64,000 nucleotides of DNA, taken from the NCBI RefSeq assembly GCF_003217215.1, contig NZ_QJTD01000007.1:62001-126000 (forward strand), in the 5' to 3' direction. Positions 35,922-45,468 of the stretch are shown here, piece after piece. Under the pieces are notes generated by a model, which was given only the letters and a program-made list of their open reading frames with translations, was not told where the DNA came from and did not search any database. Within the stretch, counting starts at the first letter, position 1; each line of letters opens with the position of its first letter. Origin of the DNA: Winogradskyella epiphytica. GTDB taxonomy: Bacteria > Bacteroidota > Bacteroidia > Flavobacteriales > Flavobacteriaceae. The position numbers and the translations under genes were made by a program.

Positions 35922-37082
35922 ATGAAAGTTTTACTCTTTGGTGAATATAATAGAGCGCAATGGAATATAAAGCATGGGCTTAAAACTTTAGGGCATGACG
36001 CTATTCTTGTGAGCAATAGAGATGGATTTAAAAAAGTAGATGTTGATATCGATATCATTGATCCTTATCGCTCTTTTTTGAGAAAGAAATTCAGGATATT
36101 AGTTAAAAATTTAACAGGAATAGACCTCTCTGCAGTCTCTATAAAGCGGCAAATAAAGTCAAAAAAAGAATTACTATCTAACCATGACATTGTTCAGTTC
36201 ATTAATGAAGCTCCCTTTGATTTTGATAGAAAACACCAACTTATAATTTTTAATTGGCTTAAAGATTGGAACAAAAGTGTGTTTTTACTTTCAGCAGGTT
36301 TAGACTACCCAAGTGTTTCTTATGCTTTTGATAAAAAATTCAGATATTCCATATTAACCCCTTACTTCGAAAATAAGGGGTCACAGAAGGATTTTTCTCC
36401 AGCACTAAGCTATTTGACTGATGCTCATTTAGCTTTACACAAGCATATATTTAATCATATCAGAGGGGTAATTTCTAACGATTTAGATTACCATATCCCT
36501 TTGATTAATCATCCAAAATACTTAGGACTAATTCCACATGCCATCGACCTTAGTAATCTAACCTACAAAACACCTGTTATCGGAGATAAGATCATAATTT
36601 TTCATGGAATTAACACCTACAACTACTACAAGAAAGGAAATGATATTTTTAAGACCGCATTAGAGCTTGTTTCTAAAAAATACCCTTCAAAAATCGAAAT
36701 TATTATTGCTAAAAACCTACCATACAAAGACTATATTATAAGTTTTGACAAAGCTCATATTCTATTAGATCAAGTTTATGCTTATGACCAAGGTTTTAAT
36801 GCTTTAGAAGCGATGGCCAAAGGAAAAGTAGTTTTCACAGGAGCGGAACAAGAATGGTTAGAGCACTACAAGGTTAAAGAAGATTCAATCGCCATTAACG
36901 CTTTACCTGATGCCGAAAAAATTGCAAAAAAAATAGAGTGGTTAATTCTAAATCCTGAAAAGATCACTGAAATCTCCGCCAATGCTAGACAATTTGTAGA
37001 AGCCCATCACAATCATATAAATTGTGCGAAAATGTATTTGGACATTTGGAGAAAAGAGATTGATAATCCAACCGCTATTTAA
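35922..37082 (+). CDS. GT-B type glycosyltransferase, divergent
   Basis: A 386-residue protein with GT-B organisation: MKVLLFGEYNRAQWNIKHGL at the start and, in the donor half, IIFHGINTYNYYKKGNDIF and HILLDQVYAYDQGFNALEAMAKGK (split; the Glu after FNAL corresponds to the second Glu of EX7E). Closest in style to the Bacteroidota surface-polysaccharide glycosyltransferases of GT4. It starts 44 bp from the divergent GT4 gene and ends in its own terminator hairpin. Confidence 0.8.
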   Translation: MKVLLFGEYNRAQWNIKHGLKTLGHDAILVSNRDGFKKVDVDIDIIDPYRSFLRKKFRILVKNLTGIDLSAVSIKRQIKSKKELLSNHDIVQFINEAPFDFDRKHQLIIFNWLKDWNKSVFLLSAGLDYPSVSYAFDKKFRYSILTPYFENKGSQKDFSPALSYLTDAHLALHKHIFNHIRGVISNDLDYHIPLINHPKYLGLIPHAIDLSNLTYKTPVIGDKIIIFHGINTYNYYKKGNDIFKTALELVSKKYPSKIEIIIAKNLPYKDYIISFDKAHILLDQVYAYDQGFNALEAMAKGKVVFTGAEQEWLEHYKVKEDSIAINALPDAEKIAKKIEWLILNPEKITEISANARQFVEAHHNHINCAKMYLDIWRKEIDNPTAI

Positions 37083-37114
37083 GATGCGAGCATATAATTA
37101 TAGCGGTTATTTTT
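37070..37114 (+). terminator. Terminator overlapping the stop codon of the GT-B gene
   Basis: Nine-base-pair stem AACCGCTAT (37070-37078) with ATAGCGGTT (37100-37108), a 21-nt loop, and then ATTTTT. The left arm lies within the last codons of the gene at 35922-37082. Confidence 0.65.
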
Positions 37115-37190
37115 CATTATCTAAAGTCTCCTCAAATTCAACAGAAGGATTGTTTTCTCAAGGCGTATCATTTAACAAAGAACTAATCTA

Positions 37191-38474
37191 TTAGGCTGTA
37201 CTCGCTTTATTAAAATAGGCTTTTATCACAACAACCACAATCACGAAATAGAGGATGTACCTAACCAAATGGGCTATAACTACCCCTTCTGTTCCGAAAT
37301 AAGGAATAAACAATTGAGTTAACCCAAAAAATAAACCCAGCGAAATGATTTCAGTAAATATAAAACTTTTCACCAAGCGCTTTGCTAAGAACTGATGGGC
37401 CAATACTAAAGAACTAAGCCTTACAAAATCGCCCATTAATTGCCATTTAAATAATGGTTCCATACCTATAAAATCTGGAAAAATAAATTTTATGATATAA
37501 TCGCGCAACAGATATACGATAAGCATTCCTAATGCGAAAATGGGAAGTATCGTTTTATAGATATTTATGACTTCGCTCTTAAATTCGACCTTACCGTTTA
37601 TGCTTGCAAATTTAGGCAACACGTATAAGGTGAATAAACCTGTTGCAAATACCATATAGTTTTTAGAAATAAATGTAACAGCCGTCCAATACCCTGCTTC
37701 ATTTACATTTATCTTTTCAGCAACCATAGTTCTAATATCCAGTTCTACATAATTCAACAAAAAGGTTGAAACAAAAGACATTAAAGTGAATGCTAGTAAT
37801 TTATTTTTGTATACTAGTCTTAGTTTCAACGTCTTAAAGTGCACATACTTTTGTAAGGTTTTTCCAAACACAACAGCTAATACAATTAACTGAATTACTG
37901 GGGCAATAGAAATGGCAATAAGAATGCCGGTTAAGTCAGATATATAAAGCCCAATAACAAGAGCTATAGTTGCTAATAAGTAGCTGATCAATTCAATTTT
38001 AGCGTACTTTTTATAATCAGATAATCCGCTAACTACTGCATTTACAACACGTCCAATTCCTATAAAAGGGACAATTACAGCCAAGAGCTGAAATAAATAG
38101 ATATAGTCTTGTGAATTAAAAAGATAATCGGATAAAAAAGTAGCCCCAAAAAACAATACGGCAGCGGAACCAATGGACCCCATAAGTAAAAAACATGATA
38201 CCGTTGAAAAGATTTTAGTAAGCTCTGATTGATCTTGTTTAAACTCAGCTACATATTTTACTAGGCCGCTAAAAGTTCCTAAGGTGGAAGTCGCTGTTAG
38301 CATGGCTAGTAAGTTTCTTATCTGTCCTATACTGGCATAACCCGCTTCGCCTACAGTGACTGCTAATAAACGCTGAACAAATGCCGAAAGCACCAACCTG
38401 ATGGTAATCACGACAGCATTTAACGAGGTGATTTTTAAAACTATATTATTAGAAAGGAATTTTGGGATTTTCAC
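37191..38474 (-). CDS. O-antigen translocase / polysaccharide flippase (Wzx-like), copy 2
   Basis: A 427-residue multi-span protein, about 12 hydrophobic segments, of the MATE/MOP flippase superfamily. Its N-terminus (KITSLNAVVITIRLVLSAFVQ) and segment FSGLVKYVAEFKQDQSELTK are homologous to the neighbouring 38490-39794 gene, so the two are tandem paralogues. It should move lipid-linked sugar units across the inner membrane. It follows its paralogue by 15 bp. Confidence 0.88.
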   Translation of the reverse strand: MKIPKFLSNNIVLKITSLNAVVITIRLVLSAFVQRLLAVTVGEAGYASIGQIRNLLAMLTATSTLGTFSGLVKYVAEFKQDQSELTKIFSTVSCFLLMGSIGSAAVLFFGATFLSDYLFNSQDYIYLFQLLAVIVPFIGIGRVVNAVVSGLSDYKKYAKIELISYLLATIALVIGLYISDLTGILIAISIAPVIQLIVLAVVFGKTLQKYVHFKTLKLRLVYKNKLLAFTLMSFVSTFLLNYVELDIRTMVAEKINVNEAGYWTAVTFISKNYMVFATGLFTLYVLPKFASINGKVEFKSEVINIYKTILPIFALGMLIVYLLRDYIIKFIFPDFIGMEPLFKWQLMGDFVRLSSLVLAHQFLAKRLVKSFIFTEIISLGLFFGLTQLFIPYFGTEGVVIAHLVRYILYFVIVVVVIKAYFNKASTA

Positions 38475-38489
38475 AATTACAGTTTATTA

Positions 38490-39794
38490 CTAATCAATCT
38501 TATCTTCATTGAGTACGCCAAATAAAGAACTGCTAAATGTCAGCACAATTATACCAAAGTACATTAAGTAACTCATAAAATGTCCCATTACAGCACCTTT
38601 TACACCAAACTCATCGATGAGATAAATGCTGGAAAAATACATCATAACGAATAAGAACACTGATAAAATCACAAAGTGTGCAAACATCTTCTTAGCAAGA
38701 AATTGATATGCGATTACCATAGATAGAACACGCATAATATCTCCTAATATTTGATATCCAAATAAGTCTTCTACCGGCCTAAATTCTTCTGTAAACAATA
38801 AATTGATTAGTAATGATCTGCTTAAAAAAATGAGCAGAAGTATTACTAAAAACACTGGCATAATGGTTTTATAGAAACCAAACACCTCTTTTCTAAACTC
38901 AATTTTAGAATTTATTTCAGAAAATCGCGGTAAAATATATAGAGCCATTAACGAATTAAAAAACATGAGATAATAATCGGACACTCTTGTCATTGCTGTC
39001 CAATAACCCGCTGCTTTTATGCCAATTTCAGAAATTATATAATTCCTAATTAGAATCATTACTATTGGGATGGCAATGGCTCCTACTAAGGCGATAATCA
39101 TCTCCGGTTTTAATTTATTTAGTACAGATAAATTTATTTTACTTATCCTTATCGCCGAGACATAACTTTTTCTAAAGGCAATCCCAACAAAAGTTATCAA
39201 TACATTTAGGGCTGGTGTTATTACTATAGACATTAAAGCGCCATTAATATTTTCTTGATAGATTAAGATTAAAGTTACTAATAGTCCTAGAATCTGCCCT
39301 AATATATTTATAATGAGTAATAGTTTATATTTAGCAAATCCATTGATTATGGAAAACACAAACATATTTAAGACATAAAATGGTAAAACCATAGCTAAGG
39401 TCTCAATGACATAGGTATAGTTATAATTTGAAGTGAAAAGAAATTCATTAATTGTATCCGCATTATAATAGCACAAAAGTGATAGCAGAATGGTAGAAAA
39501 GAATCCGAAATAGAAAACGGTAGAAATTAATTTGGTTAATTTTATTAAGTCATCTTTAAATTCATTAATTGAGTTTACTAAGCCTTTATAAAGTCCAGAA
39601 ATAGCAAAGGATTGAATAACACTTAAAAAATTTCTTAAGTTACCAATTAGCGCCATGCCATGTGGACCAATATAAACGGCAATAAATTTTGAAATTAAAA
39701 TACCAGCAAGAATCTTTAGACTAATATTAGCCGTATTAAGATTTGCAGACTTAACTAACACTTCATTATTTATATATCGGATAAATTTTTTCAA
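38490..39794 (-). CDS. O-antigen translocase / polysaccharide flippase (Wzx-like), copy 1
   Basis: A 434-residue flippase with about 12 spans. The motif YKGLVNSINEFKDDLIKLTK and the N-terminal SANLNTANISLKILAGILIS match the other copy. The start codon directly follows the aminotransferase stop with no gap. It is the same family as copy 2 but clearly diverged. Confidence 0.88.
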   Translation of the reverse strand: MKKFIRYINNEVLVKSANLNTANISLKILAGILISKFIAVYIGPHGMALIGNLRNFLSVIQSFAISGLYKGLVNSINEFKDDLIKLTKLISTVFYFGFFSTILLSLLCYYNADTINEFLFTSNYNYTYVIETLAMVLPFYVLNMFVFSIINGFAKYKLLLIINILGQILGLLVTLILIYQENINGALMSIVITPALNVLITFVGIAFRKSYVSAIRISKINLSVLNKLKPEMIIALVGAIAIPIVMILIRNYIISEIGIKAAGYWTAMTRVSDYYLMFFNSLMALYILPRFSEINSKIEFRKEVFGFYKTIMPVFLVILLLIFLSRSLLINLLFTEEFRPVEDLFGYQILGDIMRVLSMVIAYQFLAKKMFAHFVILSVFLFVMMYFSSIYLIDEFGVKGAVMGHFMSYLMYFGIIVLTFSSSLFGVLNEDKID

Positions 39795-40889
39795 TTAGTA
39801 GGCATTTAGCACTCTTATCAAGGTCTGCACCTCTTCATCCTTTAGCAACGGACTCATTGGTAAACTTATAATCCTATTATGAATTTTCTCTGTTATAGGA
39901 AGTTGTAAATGAGCAAACGTTTTTAATGCTTCTTGACGATGTGGTGGAATTGGGTAATGAATCAACCATTCTATCTGATTTTCATTTAGAAAATTAGTGA
40001 ATTTTTCTCTATTATCAACTTCTACGACAAAAGCATAAAAAACATGATTTTTAGAACCATCGTAGAAAGGTAACTTTATTTTAGAATTACGGATTTCATT
40101 TAAATACAATTTGGCAATATTTCTCCTTCGTTCATTATCTTCATCTAATCGTTTTAGCTTAATACTAAGAAACGCTGCCTGCATATCATCTAAACGACTA
40201 TTTACGCCAATAATTTCGTTAGTATACTTTACTTCACTCCCATAATTTCGTAATAAGCGAATGTTTCTGTCTAATTCAGAATCATTTGTAGTGACAGCAC
40301 CACCATCGCCTAAGGCTCCTAAATTTTTACTCGGATAAAAACTAAATGCAGCGGCATGACCTAAATTTCCTGCCATACCAAAACTAGAAGAGGCTCCATG
40401 AGCTTGAGCGGCATCTTCTATTAAAAGTAATTTATAATCTTTTGCTAATTGTTGGAGACTTTCAACGTCTGCTAATTGTCCGTACAAATGAACCATTATT
40501 AATGCCTTCGCATTGGCATATATTGATTTATCGGAATCACTGGAAATTGTATAAGTATCTGGATGAGGCTCTACTAAGACCGGCTCTAAATCCGCATGTA
40601 ATATTGATAAAATTGTAGCGATAAACGTATTTGCAGGAACAATTACTTGATCTCCTTTTTTTAATTTTCCAAGTTGAATATAGCCTTTGAGAATTAACGT
40701 TAATGCATCTAAGCCATTAGCTGTACCAATACAGTGCTTTGTACCACAATAATATGAAAATTCTTTTTCAAATTTTGAGACATTAGCCCCTAAAATAAAG
40801 TGAGAATTATCTAAAGACTTACTAAAAGCTACTTGAAACTCCTCCCTAAAGCGATGATTTATTTTATGTATATCTAAAAACTTAATCAT
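39795..40889 (-). CDS. DegT/DnrJ/EryC1/StrS family sugar aminotransferase
   Basis: PLP enzyme of 364 residues that probably aminates the 3-keto sugar nucleotide made by the ketoisomerase (FdtB/QdtB-like). Lysine K188 (FYPSKNLGALGDGG) should bind PLP, with D159 (IEDAAQAHGA) contacting its ring nitrogen. The C-terminus has the family GVNSRLDDMQAAFL. It overlaps the upstream transferase gene by 4 bp (ATGA). Confidence 0.92.
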   Translation of the reverse strand: MIKFLDIHKINHRFREEFQVAFSKSLDNSHFILGANVSKFEKEFSYYCGTKHCIGTANGLDALTLILKGYIQLGKLKKGDQVIVPANTFIATILSILHADLEPVLVEPHPDTYTISSDSDKSIYANAKALIMVHLYGQLADVESLQQLAKDYKLLLIEDAAQAHGASSSFGMAGNLGHAAAFSFYPSKNLGALGDGGAVTTNDSELDRNIRLLRNYGSEVKYTNEIIGVNSRLDDMQAAFLSIKLKRLDEDNERRRNIAKLYLNEIRNSKIKLPFYDGSKNHVFYAFVVEVDNREKFTNFLNENQIEWLIHYPIPPHRQEALKTFAHLQLPITEKIHNRIISLPMSPLLKDEEVQTLIRVLNAY

Positions 40890-41758
40890 ATCAAAACATC
40901 TTCTAATAAGTTATAATTCTCGGTAGCTATATTGTAAAAGCCTTGAGGCATTGAGCGTGCGCCAAAACCTTCCTTCCAAAATAATAAGCCTTCATTTATA
41001 TGTTGCCCTTCATTAATATTTGAAGTACCAAAATCGAAATATATTTTTTCATTAAATACATTTTCGATAAGATGATGAAATAAGAAATCTAAACTTCCTA
41101 GTTCGTTTTTTTCAGAATTACCTGAGATATACTGACAATGTGCAATATTTTCAGTTTCAAAAATAGTTGTTCCAGCAACAATTTTATTGTCCTTATATAC
41201 ATTAAACTGCCTAATATTAGTATTGAATCTCGACTTTAAAAGTGTTATTTCTTTTAAGGAATGAACCGGCTTCACACCGTGTTTCGATTCTAAATTAGGA
41301 GTTAAAATCAACTCCCAAAATCCCTCGAGAGAATGAGATTCCTCAACTTTTAAATTAGCTCTGACTGCTCTTTTCACACCTTCTTTTCTACTGTTTGAAT
41401 AGGCTTTATATTTCATATCCACAACCGAATGTAAATCGGTACGCAACAATTCCGCTTTAGATTTAAACAGCATATAAGCCAATGGATTGTTGCTTTGATT
41501 ATACAAATAGAAATTTGGTAATTCTTTAATTTGAATATTTTGAATTTCTTCCGTGTTCAAAAATTCCAAAACACTTCTCCAAATTTGAATAAATTCTGTG
41601 GTCTTTAATGTTTTTGAATATATTAAACTTCCATAGCTAAGCCCTTGATGCGAATACAATGTTGAGTCGACTAAATTCGCCGGAAGTAAGCCCACTAATT
41701 TATTCTTTTTATAAACCATCAAAGAATAATCATGAAATATATGGCTATGATAATCCAT
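40886..41758 (-). CDS. FemAB/GNAT-like acyltransferase of the polysaccharide locus (N-terminus uncertain)
   Basis: A 290-residue GNAT-fold protein from the ATG at 41758. Segments GLLPANLVDSTLYSHQGLSY and IYFDFGTSNINEGQHINEGL are typical of the Bacteroidota FemAB-like transferases in sugar clusters. By position it could N-acylate the 3-amino sugar, as FdtC/QdtC do, but this is inference. In frame upstream, 41759-41857 encodes ASEKDNWNNFVKQS and FLFQRNF, which looks like the missing conserved N-terminus. No ATG, GTG or TTG precedes it before an in-frame stop at 41873-41875; ATT at 41855-41857 is a candidate start. Confidence 0.75.
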   Translation of the reverse strand: MDYHSHIFHDYSLMVYKKNKLVGLLPANLVDSTLYSHQGLSYGSLIYSKTLKTTEFIQIWRSVLEFLNTEEIQNIQIKELPNFYLYNQSNNPLAYMLFKSKAELLRTDLHSVVDMKYKAYSNSRKEGVKRAVRANLKVEESHSLEGFWELILTPNLESKHGVKPVHSLKEITLLKSRFNTNIRQFNVYKDNKIVAGTTIFETENIAHCQYISGNSEKNELGSLDFLFHHLIENVFNEKIYFDFGTSNINEGQHINEGLLFWKEGFGARSMPQGFYNIATENYNLLEDVLI

Positions 41759-42074
41759 AAAATTTCTCTGAAACAGAAAGGTATCTTGGTTGCTTTGTTT
41801 TACGAAATTATTCCAATTATCTTTTTCTGAAGCCTTGTATATCTTAGTTGTATAAATGACAGTGAATTTTAATTAATAATACTTTGTGCGTTTACTAACC
41901 AAGACACTCTTCAAATGCTTTATGCATCCTGATCGTAAAATCACTTTAATATATAAATCGGTGTAATATAAAATACATTGATTTATAATACTAATTTATA
42001 GTGAAAAGATGTGTGACTCCAAGTGGTTTAGCGTCATAAACATCAAATTGCTAATATTGAATAAAAGCCATAAA

Positions 42075-42107
42075 AAAAGAGAAACACTTTAAAAATGTTT
42101 CTCTTTT
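42075..42107 (-). terminator. Terminator after typA
   Basis: Stem AAAAGAGAAACA/TGTTTCTCTTTT (12 bp) with a 9-nt loop, 22 bp beyond the typA stop. Flanking A- and T-rich sequence would support termination on the minus strand. Confidence 0.85.
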
Positions 42108-42128
42108 ATAATATGTATAAAATCAGGT

Positions 42129-43928
42129 TTATGTGATTTTATTACGCTTACGATCTACTTCTTTTAAGTAAATTTTACGAATTCTTAAATGATTTGGCGT
42201 TACTTCAACATATTCATCCTTCTGAATATATTCTAAAGCTTCTTCCAAAGAAAACTTAATAGCCGGTACAATTTTAGCTTTATCATCAGCACCAGAAGAA
42301 CGTACGTTACTTAACTTTTTAGTTTTTGTTACGTTAACGGTCATATCATCGCCACGAGAGTTTTCACCAATAACTTGGCCTTCGTAAATATCTTCCCCTG
42401 GATCAACGAAAAACTTACCTCTATCTTGTAATTTATCAATAGAATAAGGAATTGCTTGTCCGTTTTCCATAGATACTAATGATCCATTTTGACGTTCAGG
42501 AATTCCACCTTTTAAAGGTCTATAGTCAACAAAACGGTGAGCCATAATCGCTTCACCAGCAGTTGCTGTTAACAATTGATTACGTAATCCGATAATTCCA
42601 CGAGAAGGTACAATAAATTGACATACCATACGGTCGCCTTTCGCTTCCATACTAATCATTTCACCCTTACGCATGGTTACCATTTCAATAGCTTTACCAG
42701 AAACACTCTCCGGTAAATCTATAGTCATTTCTTCAAAAGGCTCACATTTCACACCATCAATCTCTCTTATGATAACTTGTGGTTGTCCAATTTGAAGTTC
42801 GTAACCTTCACGACGCATCGTTTCAATTAAAACAGATAAGTGTAATACACCACGACCAAAAACCATGAACTTATCTGCACTATCAGTTTCCTCAACACGT
42901 AGTGCTAAGTTTTTTTCAAGCTCTTTAGTTAAACGGTCTTTAATATGACGAGAAGTTACAAACTTTCCATCTTTTCCAAAGAAAGGTGAATCGTTAATAG
43001 TAAATAACATACTCATTGTAGGCTCATCGATAGCGATGGTCTTTAATCCTTCAGGGTTTTCAAAATCAGCAACTGTATCACCAATATCAAAACCTTCCAA
43101 ACCTACAATAGCACAGATATCACCTGTCTCTACTTCTTCAACTTTTCTACGGCCAACACCTTCGAAAATATGTAATTCTTTAATTTTATTTTTTACGATT
43201 GAACCATCTCTTTTTACTAAAGAAATTTGTTGTCCAACTTTCAATTCGCCACGAGTTAAACGCCCAATAGCGATTCGACCTGTAAACGATGAGAAATCTA
43301 AAGATGTAATTAACATCTGAGTTGTTCCTTCTTCAATTTTTGGAGCAGGAATATGTTCAACAACCATATCTAATAATGGTTCTAAACTATCTGTTTCCTG
43401 TTTCCAGTCTGTACTCATCCAGTTGTTCTTTGCAGAACCGTAAACTGTTGGAAAATCCAACTGCCATTCTTCAGCACCTAATTCAAACATTAAGTCGAAA
43501 ACTTTCTCATGTACCTCATCTGGAGTACAGTTATCTTTATCAACTTTGTTAATAACAACGCAAGGTTTTAATCCTAAATCAAGCGCTTTTTGTAATACAA
43601 AACGTGTCTGTGGCATTGGTCCCTCAAAAGCATCAACTAAGAGCAACACGCCGTCAGCCATGTTTAATACACGTTCAACTTCTCCTCCAAAATCCGCGTG
43701 ACCAGGAGTATCGATAACATTAATCTTTGTGTCTTTGTAAATTACAGAAACGTTCTTTGAAGTAATGGTAATACCACGTTCACGTTCTAAATCGTTATTA
43801 TCAAGAATTAAATCTCCTGTATTTTCCGATTCACGAAACGTTTGACAATGGTACATAATTTTGTCAACCAAAGTAGTTTTCCCGTGGTCAACGTGGGCAA
43901 TAATTGCAATATTTTTAATCTTAGTCAT
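42129..43928 (-). CDS. typA: Ribosome-associated GTPase TypA/BipA
   Basis: Translational GTPase, 599 residues, active in ribosome assembly and stress growth. G motifs: [10 protein letters not shown] (residue 11 on), DTPGHADFGGE, NKVDKD and SAK. The EF-G-like domains III and V and the BipA-specific C-terminal domain (with IVPSRGIIGLRNQ and RNKIT end) are complete. Upstream TAnnTTTG box noted separately. Confidence 0.97.
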   Translation of the reverse strand: MTKIKNIAIIAHVDHGKTTLVDKIMYHCQTFRESENTGDLILDNNDLERERGITITSKNVSVIYKDTKINVIDTPGHADFGGEVERVLNMADGVLLLVDAFEGPMPQTRFVLQKALDLGLKPCVVINKVDKDNCTPDEVHEKVFDLMFELGAEEWQLDFPTVYGSAKNNWMSTDWKQETDSLEPLLDMVVEHIPAPKIEEGTTQMLITSLDFSSFTGRIAIGRLTRGELKVGQQISLVKRDGSIVKNKIKELHIFEGVGRRKVEEVETGDICAIVGLEGFDIGDTVADFENPEGLKTIAIDEPTMSMLFTINDSPFFGKDGKFVTSRHIKDRLTKELEKNLALRVEETDSADKFMVFGRGVLHLSVLIETMRREGYELQIGQPQVIIREIDGVKCEPFEEMTIDLPESVSGKAIEMVTMRKGEMISMEAKGDRMVCQFIVPSRGIIGLRNQLLTATAGEAIMAHRFVDYRPLKGGIPERQNGSLVSMENGQAIPYSIDKLQDRGKFFVDPGEDIYEGQVIGENSRGDDMTVNVTKTKKLSNVRSSGADDKAKIVPAIKFSLEEALEYIQKDEYVEVTPNHLRIRKIYLKEVDRKRNKIT

Positions 43929-43955
43929 AAAATGATGCTAAATTTTTTAAGCGTG

Positions 43956-43980
43956 CAAAGTTACGGCTAATTCTACTCAA
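43956..43980 (-). promoter_or_regulatory. Putative promoter of typA
   Basis: Minus-strand TAACTTTG at 43963-43956 is an exact -7 match. A TTG at 43980-43978 lies 14 nt upstream, shorter than the 17-23 nt usual, so the -33 part is doubtful. The predicted start is about 20 nt before the ATG. Confidence 0.45.
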
Positions 43981-44144
43981 TCCGTTAATAATTTGTTATT
44001 TTTTTTGAATCGAGCTCATCAAGGTTGTATATTTAGTTAATCAACTGATACTCAACAAAGATAATACAACAATAAACATAAGCAAAACAGACGATTAACA
44101 TCAACTTTTTACCATAAAAGTGAATTCCCTAAAAAACCATTTTT

Positions 44145-44504
44145 ATGCATAGAATTAGCAAATACACAAAGTTTATTCCATACCTCTATTTCTTATCTGT
44201 GATCGTTTATTGGTTTACCTATTTAAATCAAAGTAAAGGTATTTCTGCTTACCTTATTCTTTTAGCAGGTATTCCATTTTTATGGCAATTAGTTAAACCG
44301 AATAAAAAACTAAATTTCTCCTTAGGAATTGTTTTTGTATGCCTATCGTCCTATGTAATTTTAGCCTATCTCTTTGATTTACTCCATATACTTCAGTGGC
44401 CTGAATCCTCTAAGCAACTTTTATTTTACGGCGGACTTTTAGTGATTGGCAACTTTGTAATGTCATTATGGATATTACGTAATAGCATTAAAAAAGTATT
44501 TTAA
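44145..44504 (+). CDS. Small four-span membrane protein, unknown
   Basis: A 119-residue hydrophobic protein with four likely spans (about residues 10-30, 34-50, 57-78 and 90-112) and basic C-terminus (NSIKKVF). I do not recognise a family. It stands alone, 216 bp from divergent typA and 142 bp before the kdsA ATG-less start region. Confidence 0.65.
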   Translation: MHRISKYTKFIPYLYFLSVIVYWFTYLNQSKGISAYLILLAGIPFLWQLVKPNKKLNFSLGIVFVCLSSYVILAYLFDLLHILQWPESSKQLLFYGGLLVIGNFVMSLWILRNSIKKVF

Positions 44505-44588
44505 GTAACCAATTATTCCACTGAAATCAAGTTCGTCATGCGCCTTGCAAAACATCTAAACTCAATAATTAAATAACTTTTTCTCTAG

Positions 44589-44619
44589 TTTCAACTAAAC
44601 ATAGAGAATCGTATCTTTG
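44589..44619 (+). promoter_or_regulatory. Promoter of kdsA
   Basis: TTTC (44589-44592), 19-nt spacer, then TATCTTTG (44612-44619), an exact -7 match. Transcription would begin near 44625, so the in-frame TTG at 44617 lies inside the promoter and cannot be the start codon. Confidence 0.6.
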
Positions 44620-44646
44620 TCAACTAACAATTTAAGTCTAAAACTT

Positions 44647-45459
44647 GTGATTACTATTCCAAAATTAAAACATACACAATCCAACAACTTCTTTTTACTT
44701 TGTGGCCCATGTGCTATTGAAGGTGAAGATATGGCTTTACGCATCGCCGAAAGAGTTGTTAAAATTACCGACAAGCTTGAAATTCCTTATGTATTTAAAG
44801 GCAGTTTTAAAAAAGCTAACAGAAGTAGAATTGATAGTTTTACAGGAATCGGTGATGAAAAGGCATTAAAAATTCTTAGAAAAGTTTCCGAAACATTTGA
44901 TGTTCCAACTGTAACTGATATCCACGAAGTATCTGATGCCGCTATGGCTGCAGAATATGTTGATGTATTGCAAATCCCTGCTTTTCTCGTAAGACAAACA
45001 GATTTGGTAGTGGCAGCAGCTAAAACCGGAAAAGTGGTAAACTTAAAAAAAGGGCAATTTATGAGTCCTGAAGCAATGAAGCACGCAGTCCAAAAAGTAA
45101 AAGATGCAGGCAACGACCAAGCGTGGATTACAGACCGTGGAACGATGTTTGGCTACCAAGACATGATTGTTGACTTTAGAGGGATTCCAACCATGCGTGA
45201 ATACGCTCCAACGGTGTTAGATGTAACGCACTCACTACAACAACCTAACCAAAGTATTGGAGTTACTGGTGGACGCCCAGATATGATTGAAACTATAGCA
45301 CGTGCTGGAGTAGTCAATAATGTTGATGGTCTTTTTATTGAAACTCATTTTGATCCTGCAAATGCTAAAAGTGATGGCGCAAACATGCTACACCTAGACA
45401 ATTTGGAGAGCCTACTAACTAATTTGGTAGCGATTAGAAAAACAATTAATAGTTTATAA
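44647..45459 (+). CDS. kdsA: 3-deoxy-8-phosphooctulonate (Kdo-8-P) synthase
   Basis: Condenses arabinose-5-phosphate and PEP to Kdo-8-phosphate for lipopolysaccharide or capsule Kdo. With the GTG at 44647 it has 270 residues, the usual length, and starts MITIPKLKHTQSNN. Signatures: LLCGPCAIEGEDMALRIAE, FKGSFKKANRSR, VLQIPAFLVRQTDLV and DVTHSLQQP. The longer TTG frame from 44617 falls in the promoter. The downstream GNAT gene starts 9 bp on, so the two are cotranscribed. Confidence 0.95.
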   Translation: MITIPKLKHTQSNNFFLLCGPCAIEGEDMALRIAERVVKITDKLEIPYVFKGSFKKANRSRIDSFTGIGDEKALKILRKVSETFDVPTVTDIHEVSDAAMAAEYVDVLQIPAFLVRQTDLVVAAAKTGKVVNLKKGQFMSPEAMKHAVQKVKDAGNDQAWITDRGTMFGYQDMIVDFRGIPTMREYAPTVLDVTHSLQQPNQSIGVTGGRPDMIETIARAGVVNNVDGLFIETHFDPANAKSDGANMLHLDNLESLLTNLVAIRKTINSL

Positions 45460-45468
45460 TACTTAGTA

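Noticed and set aside
32149-41857. Polysaccharide locus as a genomic island
   Set aside because: No transposase, integrase, flanking repeats or tRNA boundary is visible; base composition does not look clearly different by eye.
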